Shown: piece by piece, positions 1 to 9,119 of the stretch | Position numbering within the stretch: the stretch's first letter is position 1 | How the letters are laid out: every line of letters starts with the position of its first letter | Assembly: GCA_046598935.1 (NCBI GenBank) | Contig: JBKJHW010000038.1 | Span: 1-54,660, forward strand | Length of the DNA: 54,660 bases | Direction: 5' to 3' | Origin: SCUN01 sp046598935 | GTDB lineage: Bacteria > Acidobacteriota > Vicinamibacteria > Vicinamibacterales > SCN-69-37 | Program-made: the position numbers and the translations under genes | Notes under the pieces: generated by a model | Database searches by the model: none | Seen by the model: only the letters and a program-made list of their open reading frames with translations | What the model was told of the DNA's origin: nothing

Positions 1-2
1 TC

Positions 3-386
3 AGTGGCGGCTACACACTCACGGATTCGAAGATCGTCAAGAGCACGTCGGAATTCTCGACGGTGATCAAAGCCGGCGCATGGGCATTCCGGCGGCCGCG
101 TCATTCCGGATTCGTCCGTGCCGCGCTGACGTTGGGACGCGTCAACGCCGATCTGGCCGGCCAGTACGTGGGCATGCGCGTTGACAGCGACTTCTCCTCG
201 CTCTCTCCGGCGATCACGAGTTCGGGCAAGTACTGGTTGTGGAACGCATCAGCGTCGGTGAAGGTCGGCCGTTCGGTCGACATCTACGGCCGCGCCCAGA
301 ACCTCGGCGACGAGGATTACATGGAGCCGCTGGGCTATCAGGCGTGGCGACGCACCGTTCACGGTGGGTTCCGCGTTCGTTTCTAG
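3..386 (+). CDS. TonB-dependent outer-membrane receptor, C-terminal fragment
   Basis: The reading frame is open from the window edge to a stop at 384-386, giving the last 127 residues of a larger protein. It shows the alternating pattern of a beta-barrel, with the Asn-Leu-Gly-Asp-Glu-Asp-Tyr segment near the end that is typical of TonB receptors (usually N-L-x-D-x-x-Y) and a last residue of Phe in Arg-Val-Arg-Phe, the usual outer-membrane insertion signal. It lies 23 bp before a BtuD/BtuC/BtuF-like ABC importer on the same strand, so a BtuB-like cobalamin receptor is the natural guess. The plug domain and TonB box lie outside the window, so the substrate is inference. A siderophore receptor is the main alternative. 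Confidence 0.85.
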   Translation, partial: SGGYTLTDSKIVKSTSEFSTVIKAGAWAFRRPRHSGFVRAALTLGRVNADLAGQYVGMRVDSDFSSLSPAITSSGKYWLWNASASVKVGRSVDIYGRAQNLGDEDYMEPLGYQAWRRTVHGGFRVRF

Positions 387-409
387 GTCGCACAGACCTG
401 TACGCAAGC

Positions 410-1204
410 ATGATCCGGTGCGAGGACGTCTCAGTCGAGCTTGGCGGGCAACCGATTCTCCGCGACGTCTCACTGACGATTCCTTCGGGCGGCCTCGTCG
501 GCGTCCTCGGACCGAATGGCTCCGGCAAGACGACGCTGTTTCGCGCGATGTCGGGTGCGATTAGGCCATCAGCGGGGCGAATCTTCATCGGCGACGATAA
601 CGCGAACGCGTTGTCTTCAATTCACATGGCGCGACGACTCGCCGTCGTCCCGCAGGAAACGCACCTAGCTCTCGATTACAGCGTGCTCGAGCTGGTGTTG
701 ATGGGACGGTATCCGCACCTTGGAGCGTTCGAAGTCGAGGGTCCGAAGGACCTCGCATCCGCGCACGCGGCTCTCACAGCCACCGGCACTGATCACCTTG
801 CCGAGCGCGCGTTCGACACGCTCAGCGGCGGCGAGAAACAACGCGTCGTCATCGCCTCCGCGCTCGCGCAACTTGGTGAAGGCACGGACGATTCGAACGC
901 CAAGGGCCGCGTGCTGCTGCTCGACGAGCCGACCGCGTCGCTCGACCTCAAGTACCAGCTCGAGGTTGCCGCGCTGCTGCGGCGGTTGCACGATCGGCAG
1001 GACATCACGATCGTGCTTTCGACGCACGACCTGCAGTTTGCGTCGCGGCTTTGCGGCGAGCTTGTGCTGCTCAGCGGCGGCCAGGTGCTGGCCCAGGGCG
1101 CGCCCGCTGACGTTCTCACTGAAGATCAGATCGCGACGCTTTACGGCATCGAGCCAGCGCAGGCGGCGCCGTACGCCGTCGGCGGGACCGGGCATCGCGC
1201 ATGA
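410..1204 (+). CDS. ABC transporter ATP-binding protein, cobalamin/siderophore type (BtuD/FepC-like)
   Basis: A 264-residue ATPase that would power import through the adjacent FecCD-type permease. The Walker A motif GPNGSGKT is at residues 34-41, the signature is LSGGEKQR, Walker B is VLLLDEPTASLD, and the H-loop is in LSTHDL. The frame is open further upstream to 239, but that would overlap the receptor gene. ATG 410 gives the standard ABC start (MIRCEDVSVELGG). Its stop overlaps the permease start by 4 bp (ATGA), which implies translational coupling. The family covers vitamin B12, haem and ferric siderophore importers. B12 is favoured here because of the downstream DUF71 gene. Confidence 0.93.
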   Translation: MIRCEDVSVELGGQPILRDVSLTIPSGGLVGVLGPNGSGKTTLFRAMSGAIRPSAGRIFIGDDNANALSSIHMARRLAVVPQETHLALDYSVLELVLMGRYPHLGAFEVEGPKDLASAHAALTATGTDHLAERAFDTLSGGEKQRVVIASALAQLGEGTDDSNAKGRVLLLDEPTASLDLKYQLEVAALLRRLHDRQDITIVLSTHDLQFASRLCGELVLLSGGQVLAQGAPADVLTEDQIATLYGIEPAQAAPYAVGGTGHRA

Positions 1205-2196
1205 CGCATCCGGTCATGCGCCGATTGCCGGTGGTCTTCGCGATGTTCGCGCTGATGGTGGCCGCCGTGGTGTTTGCGCCCCTCATCGGCTCGACCCACA
1301 TCAGCCTGGTGCACGCGTTCGACCGTTCAGTGCCATTCGCGACGAATACCGACGCGCAGATTTTTTTCATCGCACGGCTGCCGCGCGTGGTCGCCGCGGC
1401 CCTGGTCGGCGGAACTCTTGCCGCCGCTGGCGTCATTTTTCAGGGACTTCTCAGAAATCCCCTGGCCACGCCATACACACTTGGTGTCTCCACCGGCTCG
1501 GCGCTGGGAGCCATGCTGGCGATCACGTTTGGTGCGAGCCTGCCGTTCGTCGGCGTGACGAGCGCGAGCCTCGCCGGGTCGATGATCGCGGTGCTGATCG
1601 TCTATGCGCTCGCCCGGGCACGCAATGCCGGTCTGTCCACGACGGTCTTGCTGCTCGCCGGCGTCACGCTAAACGCGTTTTTCTCGGCGCTGATCATGTT
1701 TGTCCAGTACCTCAGCGACTTCGCGCAGACATTTCGCGCCATCCGCTGGCTCATGGGCGATCTCGATGTCGTCGGTTACACGTCCATCACTGGCGCTTTG
1801 CCGTTTATTAGTTTCGCGTTTATCGTCTTCGCCTGGCTCGCGAGGCCGCTCAATCTCCTGAGTCTCGGTGCGGATGCAGCGGGCACCCGGGGCGTCAATG
1901 TGACGTCCGTGCATCGCTGGGCATTTTTCTCCGCATCAATCGCGACCGGTGCGGCCGTCGCCGTCGGTGGGCCGATCGGATTTGTCGGCATCATCGTCCC
2001 GCACCTCGTTCGCCTGATGGTCGGTTCAGATCACCGACTCGTCTTGCCGGCGTCCGCGTTTCTGGGGGCCGGATTCCTGGTCGGCTGTGACACGCTTGCG
2101 CGCATCGTTCTCGCGCCGCTCGAACTCCCTGTCGGCGTGATCACCGCGATTATCGGAGGCCCATTCTTCCTATGGATGCTCATCACAAAGCGCTGA
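1201..2196 (+). CDS. FecCD-family ABC permease (BtuC-like)
   Basis: A 331-residue inner-membrane protein with about ten hydrophobic segments and the FecCD landmarks: RLPRVVAAALVGGTLAAAGV near residue 60, the FQGLLRNPLATPYTLGVSTG segment that follows, and GPIGFVGIIVPHLVR near residue 260, which is the coupling-helix region facing the ATPase. Length matches BtuC/FhuB-half/FepD proteins. It overlaps the ATPase gene by 4 bp and the binding-protein gene by 25 bp, so all three are almost certainly cotranscribed. The protein forms a homodimeric channel in characterised relatives. Substrate by context is a corrinoid or iron chelate. Confidence 0.92.
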   Translation: MTHPVMRRLPVVFAMFALMVAAVVFAPLIGSTHISLVHAFDRSVPFATNTDAQIFFIARLPRVVAAALVGGTLAAAGVIFQGLLRNPLATPYTLGVSTGSALGAMLAITFGASLPFVGVTSASLAGSMIAVLIVYALARARNAGLSTTVLLLAGVTLNAFFSALIMFVQYLSDFAQTFRAIRWLMGDLDVVGYTSITGALPFISFAFIVFAWLARPLNLLSLGADAAGTRGVNVTSVHRWAFFSASIATGAAVAVGGPIGFVGIIVPHLVRLMVGSDHRLVLPASAFLGAGFLVGCDTLARIVLAPLELPVGVITAIIGGPFFLWMLITKR

Positions 2197-3062
2197 GGAC
2201 ACTCGTCCTCTCGGTCGCGGTGCTTTTCCTGCAGACGTACGTGGAGCGCGCTGATGCCCAGGCCCGCCACAACGAATCGGCCGTTCCGGCCCGCATTGTT
2301 TCCGTCATTCCAGCGGTCACCGAGATGCTCTTCGCCGTCGGCGCCGGACCCCAGGTCGTCGGTGTCGGCAGCTACGACCGCTTCCCTTCTGAAGTTGAGA
2401 AACTGCCGAGGGTCGGCGCGCTCCTTGACCCAGATTTCGAGAAGATCCTCTCGCTCCGCCCTGATTTGGTCGTCGTCTACGCCACGCAAACGGACTTCAT
2501 CGAGCGCCTCAGCAAAGCATCGATTCCGATTTTCAAGTACGAACACGCGGGCCTGGCGGATATCACCACGACGATCCGCCAGCTCGGCGACCGTGTTGGC
2601 CGTACAAAGAACGCTGAGGCGGTCGCCTCCGGCATCGAGCGAGACCTGGACGCCGTGCGCGCAAGGGTTGCAGCACGGCCGGCGATCAAGACGTTGCTGA
2701 TTTTCGGGCGGGAGCCCGGCAGCCTGCGCGGCATCTACGCGAGCGGCGGCGTGGGATTCCTGCACGATCTGCTCGTGGTCGCCGGCGGCACTGATGCATT
2801 TGGCGACGTGAAGAAACAAAGCATCGTCATCAGCAGCGAGCAAGTGATCGCCCGCGCTCCGGAGGCGGTGATCGAGCTCTATGGATCTGCTGCCACTGAC
2901 GCCAGGCTCGCAGCCGAGCGCGCGCTCTGGAAACACCTGCCGTCTGTTCCCGCGGTTCGAAACAACAAGATCCACTTGCTGCGTGGAGATTTCCTCACGT
3001 CGCCGGGCCCGCGAATCGCGCAGGCCGCGCGCGCGCTGGCCGACGCGCTGCATCCCCGGTAA
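2172..3062 (+). CDS. Periplasmic binding protein of helical-backbone type (BtuF-like)
   Basis: A 296-residue substrate-binding protein. Residues 1-31 form a signal peptide (hydrophobic LVLSVAVLFL core, cleavage probably after ADA or QA). The mature part starts with RIVSVIPAVTEMLFAVGAG, close to the RIVSLSPSxTE start of BtuF proteins, and then VVGVGSYDRFP and LRPDLVVVYATQ, all typical of the cobalamin/haem-binding PeriBP_2 fold. Its start lies 25 bp inside the permease gene and it is followed after 6 bp by the PP-loop gene. Position in the operon and the sequence pattern both favour a B12-binding role, but ligand specificity cannot be read directly. Confidence 0.9.
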   Translation: MDAHHKALRTLVLSVAVLFLQTYVERADAQARHNESAVPARIVSVIPAVTEMLFAVGAGPQVVGVGSYDRFPSEVEKLPRVGALLDPDFEKILSLRPDLVVVYATQTDFIERLSKASIPIFKYEHAGLADITTTIRQLGDRVGRTKNAEAVASGIERDLDAVRARVAARPAIKTLLIFGREPGSLRGIYASGGVGFLHDLLVVAGGTDAFGDVKKQSIVISSEQVIARAPEAVIELYGSAATDARLAAERALWKHLPSVPAVRNNKIHLLRGDFLTSPGPRIAQAARALADALHPR

Positions 3063-3068
3063 AGAGAG

Positions 3069-3722
3069 ATGAAGCGAGTTCTCTTGTCGTGGTCATCCGG
3101 CAAGGACTCGGCGTGGTCACTCTATGTACTTCGGCACGATCCGTCGATCGAAGTCGTGGGCCTGCTGACGACGTTCAACGAGAGTGTGGGCCGCGTCGCG
3201 ATGCATGCCGTTCGTCGAGATGTGGTCGACGCGCAGGCGAACGCCGCGGGGCTTCCGCTCTGGCCTGTGAATATTCCGTCGCCGTGCCCAAACGAGATCT
3301 ACGAGGAACGGATGCGCGCGGCCATGAACGACGCCCGGGCGAAAGGCATCACTCATATGGCGTTCGGCGATCTGTTTCTTGAAGATGTTCGCCGTTATCG
3401 CGAAGAGCGCATGGCGCCCACGGGCATCGAACCGATGTTTCCGCTGTGGGGCCGCCCGACGCGGGAACTCGCGCGCGAGATGATCGATGGCGGCTTGCGC
3501 GCGACGATCACGTGCGTGGACCCGAAGCAGCTCGACCCGAGCTTCGCGGGTCGGCAATTTGAGGAATCAGTGTTTCCCGCTGGTGTCGACCCGTGCGGCG
3601 AACGGGGTGAGTTTCACAGTTGCGTGACAGCCGGGCCGATGTTCAGCGTGCCCGTCGCCACGACGACTGGCGAAGTGGTCGAACGGGATGGCTTCGTGTT
3701 TTGCGACGTTACTTTACGGTGA
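3069..3722 (+). CDS. DUF71/COG2102 PP-loop ATP-binding protein, B12-associated subgroup
   Basis: A 217-residue adenine-nucleotide alpha-hydrolase-like protein. The PP-loop SSGKDS is at residues 9-14, followed by the family blocks GLLTTFNES and MAFGDLFLEDVRRYREE, and a C-terminal half with TCVDPKQLDPSFAGR and CGERGEFHS. Eukaryotic and archaeal relatives are diphthine-ammonia ligases. Bacteria lack diphthamide, and comparative genomics has predicted a separate bacterial subgroup that acts in B12 salvage. Here the gene is 6 bp after a BtuF-like gene, which fits that proposal well. The reaction (an ATP-dependent amidation or similar step on a salvaged corrinoid) is inference. Its 3' end overlaps the convergent SH3-protein gene by 14 bp. 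Confidence 0.85.
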   Translation: MKRVLLSWSSGKDSAWSLYVLRHDPSIEVVGLLTTFNESVGRVAMHAVRRDVVDAQANAAGLPLWPVNIPSPCPNEIYEERMRAAMNDARAKGITHMAFGDLFLEDVRRYREERMAPTGIEPMFPLWGRPTRELAREMIDGGLRATITCVDPKQLDPSFAGRQFEESVFPAGVDPCGERGEFHSCVTAGPMFSVPVATTTGEVVERDGFVFCDVTLR

Positions 3723-4497
3723 AGGCCCAGGCGAATTCGGGAGCGAGCGCCTTCGAATTCAACGGCCGCATGACGATCGCGTAGTCGCCAGGTTTGAGAT
3801 CTCTCGACGGCTTCATGTTCCACACGCCCGCCGTGCCCTGCGTCATTTCGAGCGAGACCTGATCGGACTTCCAATCCTTACCGGCGGTCTTCTGCGATCC
3901 GATGACCAGGCCTGCAACTCCAGCCGGGGTTGCAAGCCTCACGACAACCGGCTCGAGCCCAGCGGCAGCGAAACCGGCCCGGTCGCCGACCGACACGACG
4001 AACGCAGGACGACGATCGGCCGCTACGTTCCAGTCACTCGACTTCTGAATCGTCCACGACATCCGATTGCCGGTCGGAACAACCGCAACCGCTGCCTGCT
4101 TGAGCAACACGCCGTCGACGATCGAACCGAGAAATACGTTTGCGGCGTGCGTATCGATTGCAGGGACAGCCGGCGCGGCTGGCTCGACAGCAGCCGCCGC
4201 AGAGCCGGCTAGAGCCTTCGGCGTTTCGAGTTTCGACACTTTCTTCGAAATGTAGGCTTCAACTCGTGCGCCGCCGAGCCCCGGATTCGGCGGCAGCAGC
4301 ACTTTGAACCAGTCGCCCTCTGTCGCGCGCCATTCGATCTGATCCTTGGGCGTCGCCTGTTGAAGGACCGGCGCCTTGTCGTTTGGCTCGGACCGGACGT
4401 TGGCCTTGGCGACAGTCACCCGCACGAGCTGCGACTGCGCGTGCGCCGTCGCACATAAGAGAGCGAACGCGAGGACGACTCGGGCAAATTGTCCCAT
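3709..4497 (-). CDS. Secreted SH3-domain (SH3b-like) protein
   Basis: A 262-residue exported protein with the signal peptide MGQFARVVLAFALLCATAHA. Next comes one bacterial SH3 domain (VRVTVAKANVRSEPNDKAPVLQQA, then WFKVLLP), an Ala/Pro-rich linker near residue 100, and a C-terminal half rich in beta-strand patterns with no domain I recognise. The open frame extends upstream to 4782, but that part is antisense-free shadow of the desulfurase gene; ATG 4497 gives a proper signal peptide. It is the last gene of the iron-sulfur operon, 10 bp after the desulfurase stop. SH3b domains usually bind cell-wall peptides. A link to Fe-S assembly is not evident, so it may only share the transcript. Confidence 0.75.
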   Translation of the reverse strand: MGQFARVVLAFALLCATAHAQSQLVRVTVAKANVRSEPNDKAPVLQQATPKDQIEWRATEGDWFKVLLPPNPGLGGARVEAYISKKVSKLETPKALAGSAAAAVEPAAPAVPAIDTHAANVFLGSIVDGVLLKQAAVAVVPTGNRMSWTIQKSSDWNVAADRRPAFVVSVGDRAGFAAAGLEPVVVRLATPAGVAGLVIGSQKTAGKDWKSDQVSLEMTQGTAGVWNMKPSRDLKPGDYAIVMRPLNSKALAPEFAWAFTVK

Positions 4498-4507
4498 CGG
4501 GCTGAAC

Positions 4508-5668
4508 TCAGTGGACCGGGTGGAGCTCGCGGAGCCTCTTGACGACCGTCGTGAACTTCTCGATGACGAAGTCGATCTCGGCTTCCGTCGTCGCTCGGCC
4601 GATTCCGAATCGGATGGAGGCCGACGGCACGTTGTCGCTGCCCATGATGGCGGACAAGACATGTGAGGGCTTTCCTGACGAAGATTGGCAGGCCGAGCCT
4701 GACGACACAGCGATGTCACCGATGCCGAGAAGAAGTGACTCTCCGTCGACGCTAGTGAAGCTGACATGAAGATTGTGCGCAAGCCGGTTCTCGAGCGAGC
4801 CGTTCACGATCACGCCGTCGAGCCCAGCCGTAAGGCCCTTCAACAACCGGTCACGGAGATGACGAAGCCGCGCGTTCTCTTCGGTCATCTCCTTTCGACA
4901 GATCTCGCACGCGCAGCCGAGACCGACAATGCCGGGGACGTTGAGCGTGCCGGCGCGAAGACCGCGCTCCTGGCCGCCGCCGCGGATCATGGGCGCAAGC
5001 TCCGTGCGCTTCTTCACGAAGAGCGCGCCGCAGCCCTTTGGACCGTACATCTTGTGGCCCGTGAGCGACAGCAGATCGATGTGCATCGCCTGCACGTCGA
5101 TCGGCACCTTGCCGACGGCCTGCGCGCCATCGACGTGAAACAACGCGCCGGCGGCGTGCGCGACGGCCCCGATCTCCGCGAGCGGCTGCACCGTGCCGAT
5201 TTCGTTGTTGGCGGCCATCACGCTCACAAGCGCCGTGTCCGGCGTAACAGCTTTCGCGAGGTCGTCGAGCCTGAGACGGCCGCCTCGATCAACACCGACG
5301 ATCTCGACATCCCAGCCGCAACACGAGAGCTTGGCGAATGTCTCGAGAACCGACTTGTGCTCGATGGCCGACGTCACGATGCGTTTGCGGCCTTCGCGCG
5401 GCGTCTCGGTGACGCCCTTGATCGCGAAGTTGTTCGATTCGGTGGCGCCGCTCGTAAAGATGATCTCGCGCGCCTGCGCCCCGATGAGCGCGGCGACCTG
5501 CCGGCGAGCGGTCTCGACGGCTTCCATGGCCTTCCAGCCAAACGAATGACTGGCCGATGCCGGGTTGCCGAAAACCTCGGTGAAGTACGGCAGCATCGTT
5601 TGCAGCACGCGCGGGTCCACGGGCGTGGTCGCGTGGGAGTCCAGATAAATGGGCGATCCGGCCAACAT
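4508..5668 (-). CDS. Cysteine desulfurase, IscS/NifS type
   Basis: A 386-residue PLP enzyme that takes sulfur from L-cysteine for Fe-S clusters or tRNA thiolation. The PLP lysine is K206 in SLTGHKMYGPKG, the cofactor-binding HVDGAQAVGK is just before it, and the catalytic cysteine is C327 in SGSACQSSSGKPSHVL, on the long mobile loop that marks group I (IscS/NifS) enzymes. Residues 1-20 (YLDSHATTPVDPRV) are the normal family start. It is the second desulfurase in the operon, after the SufS-type enzyme, with SufU and a SufT-like gene between them. A sulfur donor for tRNA modification or for the MoeB-rhodanese encoded at 12284-13408 is possible. Confidence 0.93.
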   Translation of the reverse strand: MLAGSPIYLDSHATTPVDPRVLQTMLPYFTEVFGNPASASHSFGWKAMEAVETARRQVAALIGAQAREIIFTSGATESNNFAIKGVTETPREGRKRIVTSAIEHKSVLETFAKLSCCGWDVEIVGVDRGGRLRLDDLAKAVTPDTALVSVMAANNEIGTVQPLAEIGAVAHAAGALFHVDGAQAVGKVPIDVQAMHIDLLSLTGHKMYGPKGCGALFVKKRTELAPMIRGGGQERGLRAGTLNVPGIVGLGCACEICRKEMTEENARLRHLRDRLLKGLTAGLDGVIVNGSLENRLAHNLHVSFTSVDGESLLLGIGDIAVSSGSACQSSSGKPSHVLSAIMGSDNVPSASIRFGIGRATTEAEIDFVIEKFTTVVKRLRELHPVH

Positions 5669-5681
5669 GGCGATTCTATAA

Positions 5682-5725
5682 GAATCACGTGAGTCACCGC
5701 GAATCGCGGTGATTCACCGTGAATT
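5682..5725. repeat. GTGATTC/GTGAATC imperfect tandem and palindromic repeat
   Basis: The gap between sufU and the IscS-type gene consists of imperfect copies of a GAATCAC/GTGATTC unit about 9 bp long. TCACCGCG at 5693-5700 is complementary to CGCGGTGA 5704-5711, making a stem with a 3-nt loop. The repeat runs right up to the sufU stop codon. A longer array of the same TGATTCAC-type unit lies inside the anti-sigma gene at 39657-39760. Confidence 0.6.
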
Positions 5726-6175
5726 TTACTCGGTGGTGGTCGCGTCTTTGCCAGCCAGCGCCGCGACCAGCGTGTGCCACGCCAGGCTTGCGCACTTGAC
5801 CCTGGCCGGGAACTCGCGCACACCGGAGAAGACGGCGAGCTTGCCGACCGCCGACTCATCCGGCTCCTGATCCATTGGCGTCGTCACCATCTTGTGAAAC
5901 GCCTCGAAGAGCGATTCCGCGTCGGCGACCGATTTGCCTTTGATCGCGTCCGTCATCAGCGACGCAGACGCCTTGGAAATCGCGCAGCCGCTGCCCTCGA
6001 ACATCGCGTTCGTGATTGCGCCGTTCTCGACCGTGAGCGTGAGCGACAGCTTGTCACCGCAGAGCGGATTGTGCCCGTCGGCATGATGCGACGGCGCGTC
6101 GACGGCCCCGAAGTTACGCGGCCGCCGGTTGTGATCGAGGATGACCTCTTGATACAGATCTCTAAGGTCGTTCAT
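5726..6175 (-). CDS. sufU: SufU-type Fe-S scaffold / zinc-dependent sulfurtransferase
   Basis: A 149-residue protein of the SufU family, which accepts sulfur from SufS (in Bacillus through a bound zinc) and passes it to the SufBCD scaffold. The three conserved cysteines are C39 (NPLCGD), C64 (GSGCAISKAS) and C128 (VKCASLAW). The start MNDLRDLYQEVILDHNRRPRNFG is the classic SufU N-terminus. The roughly 20-residue stretch between the second and third cysteines (near residues 88-110) is the SufU-specific insertion absent from IscU. It lies between the SufT-like gene and the IscS-type gene. Its stop codon abuts a GTGATTC-type repeat. Confidence 0.92.
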   Translation of the reverse strand: MNDLRDLYQEVILDHNRRPRNFGAVDAPSHHADGHNPLCGDKLSLTLTVENGAITNAMFEGSGCAISKASASLMTDAIKGKSVADAESLFEAFHKMVTTPMDQEPDESAVGKLAVFSGVREFPARVKCASLAWHTLVAALAGKDATTTE

Positions 6176-6186
6176 CGGCCGTCACC

Positions 6187-6219
6187 GACCATTGACCATT
6201 GGCCATTGACCATTGACCA

Positions 6220-6222
<3 letters not shown>
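6187..6222. repeat. CCATTGA micro-repeat at the sufT-like 3' end
   Basis: Four imperfect copies of a 7-10 bp unit (ACCATTG, GGCCATTG) fill the gap between the SufT-like stop and sufU. The TAA stop of the SufT-like gene (6220-6222) is the last part of the array. The same design, in the same orientation, recurs inside nagA at 25173-25199, where it is translated. Confidence 0.7.
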
Positions 6223-6681
<459 letters not shown>

Positions 6682-6683
6682 GT

Positions 6684-7907
6684 CTATCCCATCACTTCCT
6701 GCACGCGGATAAGCGCGCGCGTCAGAGCGTCAATATCCGCCGTGGTGTTGTACATCGCCAATGAAGCCCGGGCGGTGGCGGGAATGCCGAAGCGATCCAT
6801 GACGGGCTGCGCGCAATGGTGGCCCGTGCGGATCGCCACGCCCTCGCGGTCGACGATCGTGCCGATATCGTGCGGATGAATGCCGTCCATCACAAACGAG
6901 AGGACGCTCGCCTTTCGCGGCGAGGTGCCGACGATGGTCACGCCGCTGATGGCCTGCACGGAATCTGTCGCATATTGCAAGAGTGCGGACTCGTGCGCCT
7001 GGATGGCGTCGAATCCAATCGCGTTCACGAAGGCGATCGCCGCCGCCAGGCCAATCGGCCCGGAGATATGCGGTGTGCCGGCTTCGAACTTGTACGGCAG
7101 GTCATTAAACGTCGTCTTGGCAAACGTCACGGACCGGATCATGTCGCCGCCGCCGAGAAATGGCGGCATCGCCTCGAGCACGGCCTCGCGGCCCCACAGA
7201 ACGCCGATGCCCGTCGGCCCGTAGACTTTGTGGCCGGTAAACACGAAGAAGTCCGCGCCAATCGCCTGGACGTCGGTCGCGAAGTGATACGCCGACTGTG
7301 ACCCGTCGATCAACACCGCCGCGCCTGCGGCCTTGGCCATGGCGGTCAGCTCCACGACGGGATTGATCGTGCCAAGCGCATTCGACAGCGCGGTGATCGC
7401 GACCATCTTCGTCTTGCCGCTGAGCAGCTTTTCGAATTCGTCGATGATCAGCACGCCCTGATCGTCGATTGGCGCCACGCGGAGCGTCGCGCCGGCCCGC
7501 GCGCACAGTTGCTGCCAGGGCACGATATTGGAGTGGTGCTCCATCGCCGAGATGAGCACTTCGTCGCCCGGATGGACATTGGCATCGCCCCACGCCCGCG
7601 CGACGAGGTTGATGCCCTCGGTGGCGTTTCTGGTGAAGATGATCTCTTTGACGGACGTTGCGTTGACGAACGCGCGCACGGTGTCGCGCGCCTGCTCGTA
7701 CTGCGCCGTCGCGCGCTCGCTCAGCGTGTGAACGCCGCGGTGAATGTTCGCGTTGTCGTGCTCGTAGTAACGGCGTTCGGCGTCGATGACCGCGCGCGGC
7801 TTCTGCGTCGTGGCGGCGTTGTCGAGATAGACGAGCGGCTTCCCGTGGACCAGCTGGTCCAGCGCCGGAAACTCCGCCCGCACACGCTCGACATCAAACG
7901 TCATCAT
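6684..7907 (-). CDS. sufS: Cysteine desulfurase SufS
   Basis: A 407-residue group II cysteine desulfurase of the SUF system. Residues 25-35 (LVYLDNAATTQ) and RGVHTLSERAT near residue 57 are family landmarks. The PLP lysine is K227 (VFTGHKVYGPTG), and the catalytic cysteine is C365 in RTGHHCAQPVMDRFG on a short loop, which separates it from the IscS-type enzyme further down the operon. The start codon follows the sufD stop directly (TAA then ATGATG). Sulfur made here is expected to go to SufU and then SufBCD. Confidence 0.95.
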   Translation of the reverse strand: MMTFDVERVRAEFPALDQLVHGKPLVYLDNAATTQKPRAVIDAERRYYEHDNANIHRGVHTLSERATAQYEQARDTVRAFVNATSVKEIIFTRNATEGINLVARAWGDANVHPGDEVLISAMEHHSNIVPWQQLCARAGATLRVAPIDDQGVLIIDEFEKLLSGKTKMVAITALSNALGTINPVVELTAMAKAAGAAVLIDGSQSAYHFATDVQAIGADFFVFTGHKVYGPTGIGVLWGREAVLEAMPPFLGGGDMIRSVTFAKTTFNDLPYKFEAGTPHISGPIGLAAAIAFVNAIGFDAIQAHESALLQYATDSVQAISGVTIVGTSPRKASVLSFVMDGIHPHDIGTIVDREGVAIRTGHHCAQPVMDRFGIPATARASLAMYNTTADIDALTRALIRVQEVMG

Positions 7908-9119
7908 TTAGAGTGATTCCAGCTTGGCGAACACGGCCTTCTCGACTTTGGCGCGGACGGCGTCAATCGAGATGTGGTCGAGAATCTCCCCGGCAAACGC
8001 GTGGATCAGGATGTCGCGCGCGTCGCGCTCGTCGATCCCGCGCGCGCGGAGGTAGAACATCGCGTCCTCGTCCAGTTGCCCGATCGCCGCCCCGTGCGTG
8101 CACTTGACGTCGTCGGCAAAGATCTCCAGCTGCGGCTTCGTGTTGATCACCGCGTCGTCGGACAGCAGCAGCGCCTTGTTGGTCTGCTTTGCGTCCGTTT
8201 TCTGCGCGTCCTCGCGGACCAGGATCTTGCCGTTGAAGACGGCCCTGGCTTTGCCCGAGAGAATGCCCTTGTAGACTTCGTGGCTGGGGCAATGCGCCTT
8301 CGCGTGATCGATCGTCGTGTGATTATCGACGAGGGTGTCGCCGCCGGCGAGGTACAGCCCGTTCAGAGTGCATTCGGCGCCTTCGCCGTCGAGCGTTGCG
8401 AAGATGTCGTTGCGCACGAGCTTGCCGCCGAGCGTGAATGACTGCGATGAGAACGTCGAGCTGCGGCCGAGGTGCACGAACGTCGCCGCGACGTGAAACG
8501 CCGTGGCGGCCTCGCGCTGAACTTTGTAGTGGCGAACCACCGCCGACGGGCAGACGACGAAATCGGTGACGGCGTTGGTGAACCCGAGGCCGCTGCCGGT
8601 CACGCCGGCGTAGCTCTCGATCAGCGTGATCTCGGCGTTCTCGCCTACGGCGACGAGCAGGCGCGTGGCCGCGATCGCGCGGTCGGCGCCCGGCGCGTTG
8701 ATGAAGAGCACATGCAGCGGCTCGTCGGCGATCGTTGACGGCGCGACACCGATCACGACGCCCTGTTCAAACAGCGACGTGTTCTGCGCGACGAACGGCA
8801 GCGCCGACTTCGCGCTCGCAGCCGCGGCGATCGCGTCGTTCGATTGATCGATCGTCACGCCCTTCGGCAGCGCCGAGATCGACGACAACGCGGCCGACAC
8901 GCGGCCGTTCACGATCACGAGCTGATTGCGAACCGCTCCGTCAAACAGGAACGGCTCGATCGTCTTGCGGGCCGGCTCGACGGCCTTCGCCGCCGTGAAC
9001 GGCGCCTCGGCGATCGGCGCGACGTTCGTGAACTTCCACTCCTCATTCTTAGTGGTTGGATAACCAACCTTCGCGAACTCGGACTGCGCGTGCGCGCGCA
9101 GCGCGGCAATCGTGCTCAT
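7908..9119 (-). CDS. sufD: Fe-S cluster assembly protein SufD
   Basis: A 403-residue beta-helix subunit of the SufBC2D scaffold. The N-terminal part contains PTTKNEEWKFTNVAPI, the standard SufD entry motif. The C-terminal half carries SQSFTLGGKLVRNDIFATLDGEGAECTLNGLYL, VDNHTTIDHAKAHCPSHEVYKGIL and KTDAKQTNKALLLSDDAVINTKPQLEIFADDVKCTHGAAIGQLDEDAMFYLRARGI read in pieces across residues 220-370, all conserved in SufD. Its ATG overlaps the sufC stop by 4 bp and its stop touches the sufS start, so it sits in the tight core of the operon. Confidence 0.94.
   Translation of the reverse strand: MSTIAALRAHAQSEFAKVGYPTTKNEEWKFTNVAPIAEAPFTAAKAVEPARKTIEPFLFDGAVRNQLVIVNGRVSAALSSISALPKGVTIDQSNDAIAAAASAKSALPFVAQNTSLFEQGVVIGVAPSTIADEPLHVLFINAPGADRAIAATRLLVAVGENAEITLIESYAGVTGSGLGFTNAVTDFVVCPSAVVRHYKVQREAATAFHVAATFVHLGRSSTFSSQSFTLGGKLVRNDIFATLDGEGAECTLNGLYLAGGDTLVDNHTTIDHAKAHCPSHEVYKGILSGKARAVFNGKILVREDAQKTDAKQTNKALLLSDDAVINTKPQLEIFADDVKCTHGAAIGQLDEDAMFYLRARGIDERDARDILIHAFAGEILDHISIDAVRAKVEKAVFAKLESL

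Noticed and set aside
2031..3053. Long minus-strand open frame opposite the BtuF-like gene
   Set aside because: Arg/Asp-rich shadow of a clear coding gene, common in GC-rich DNA.
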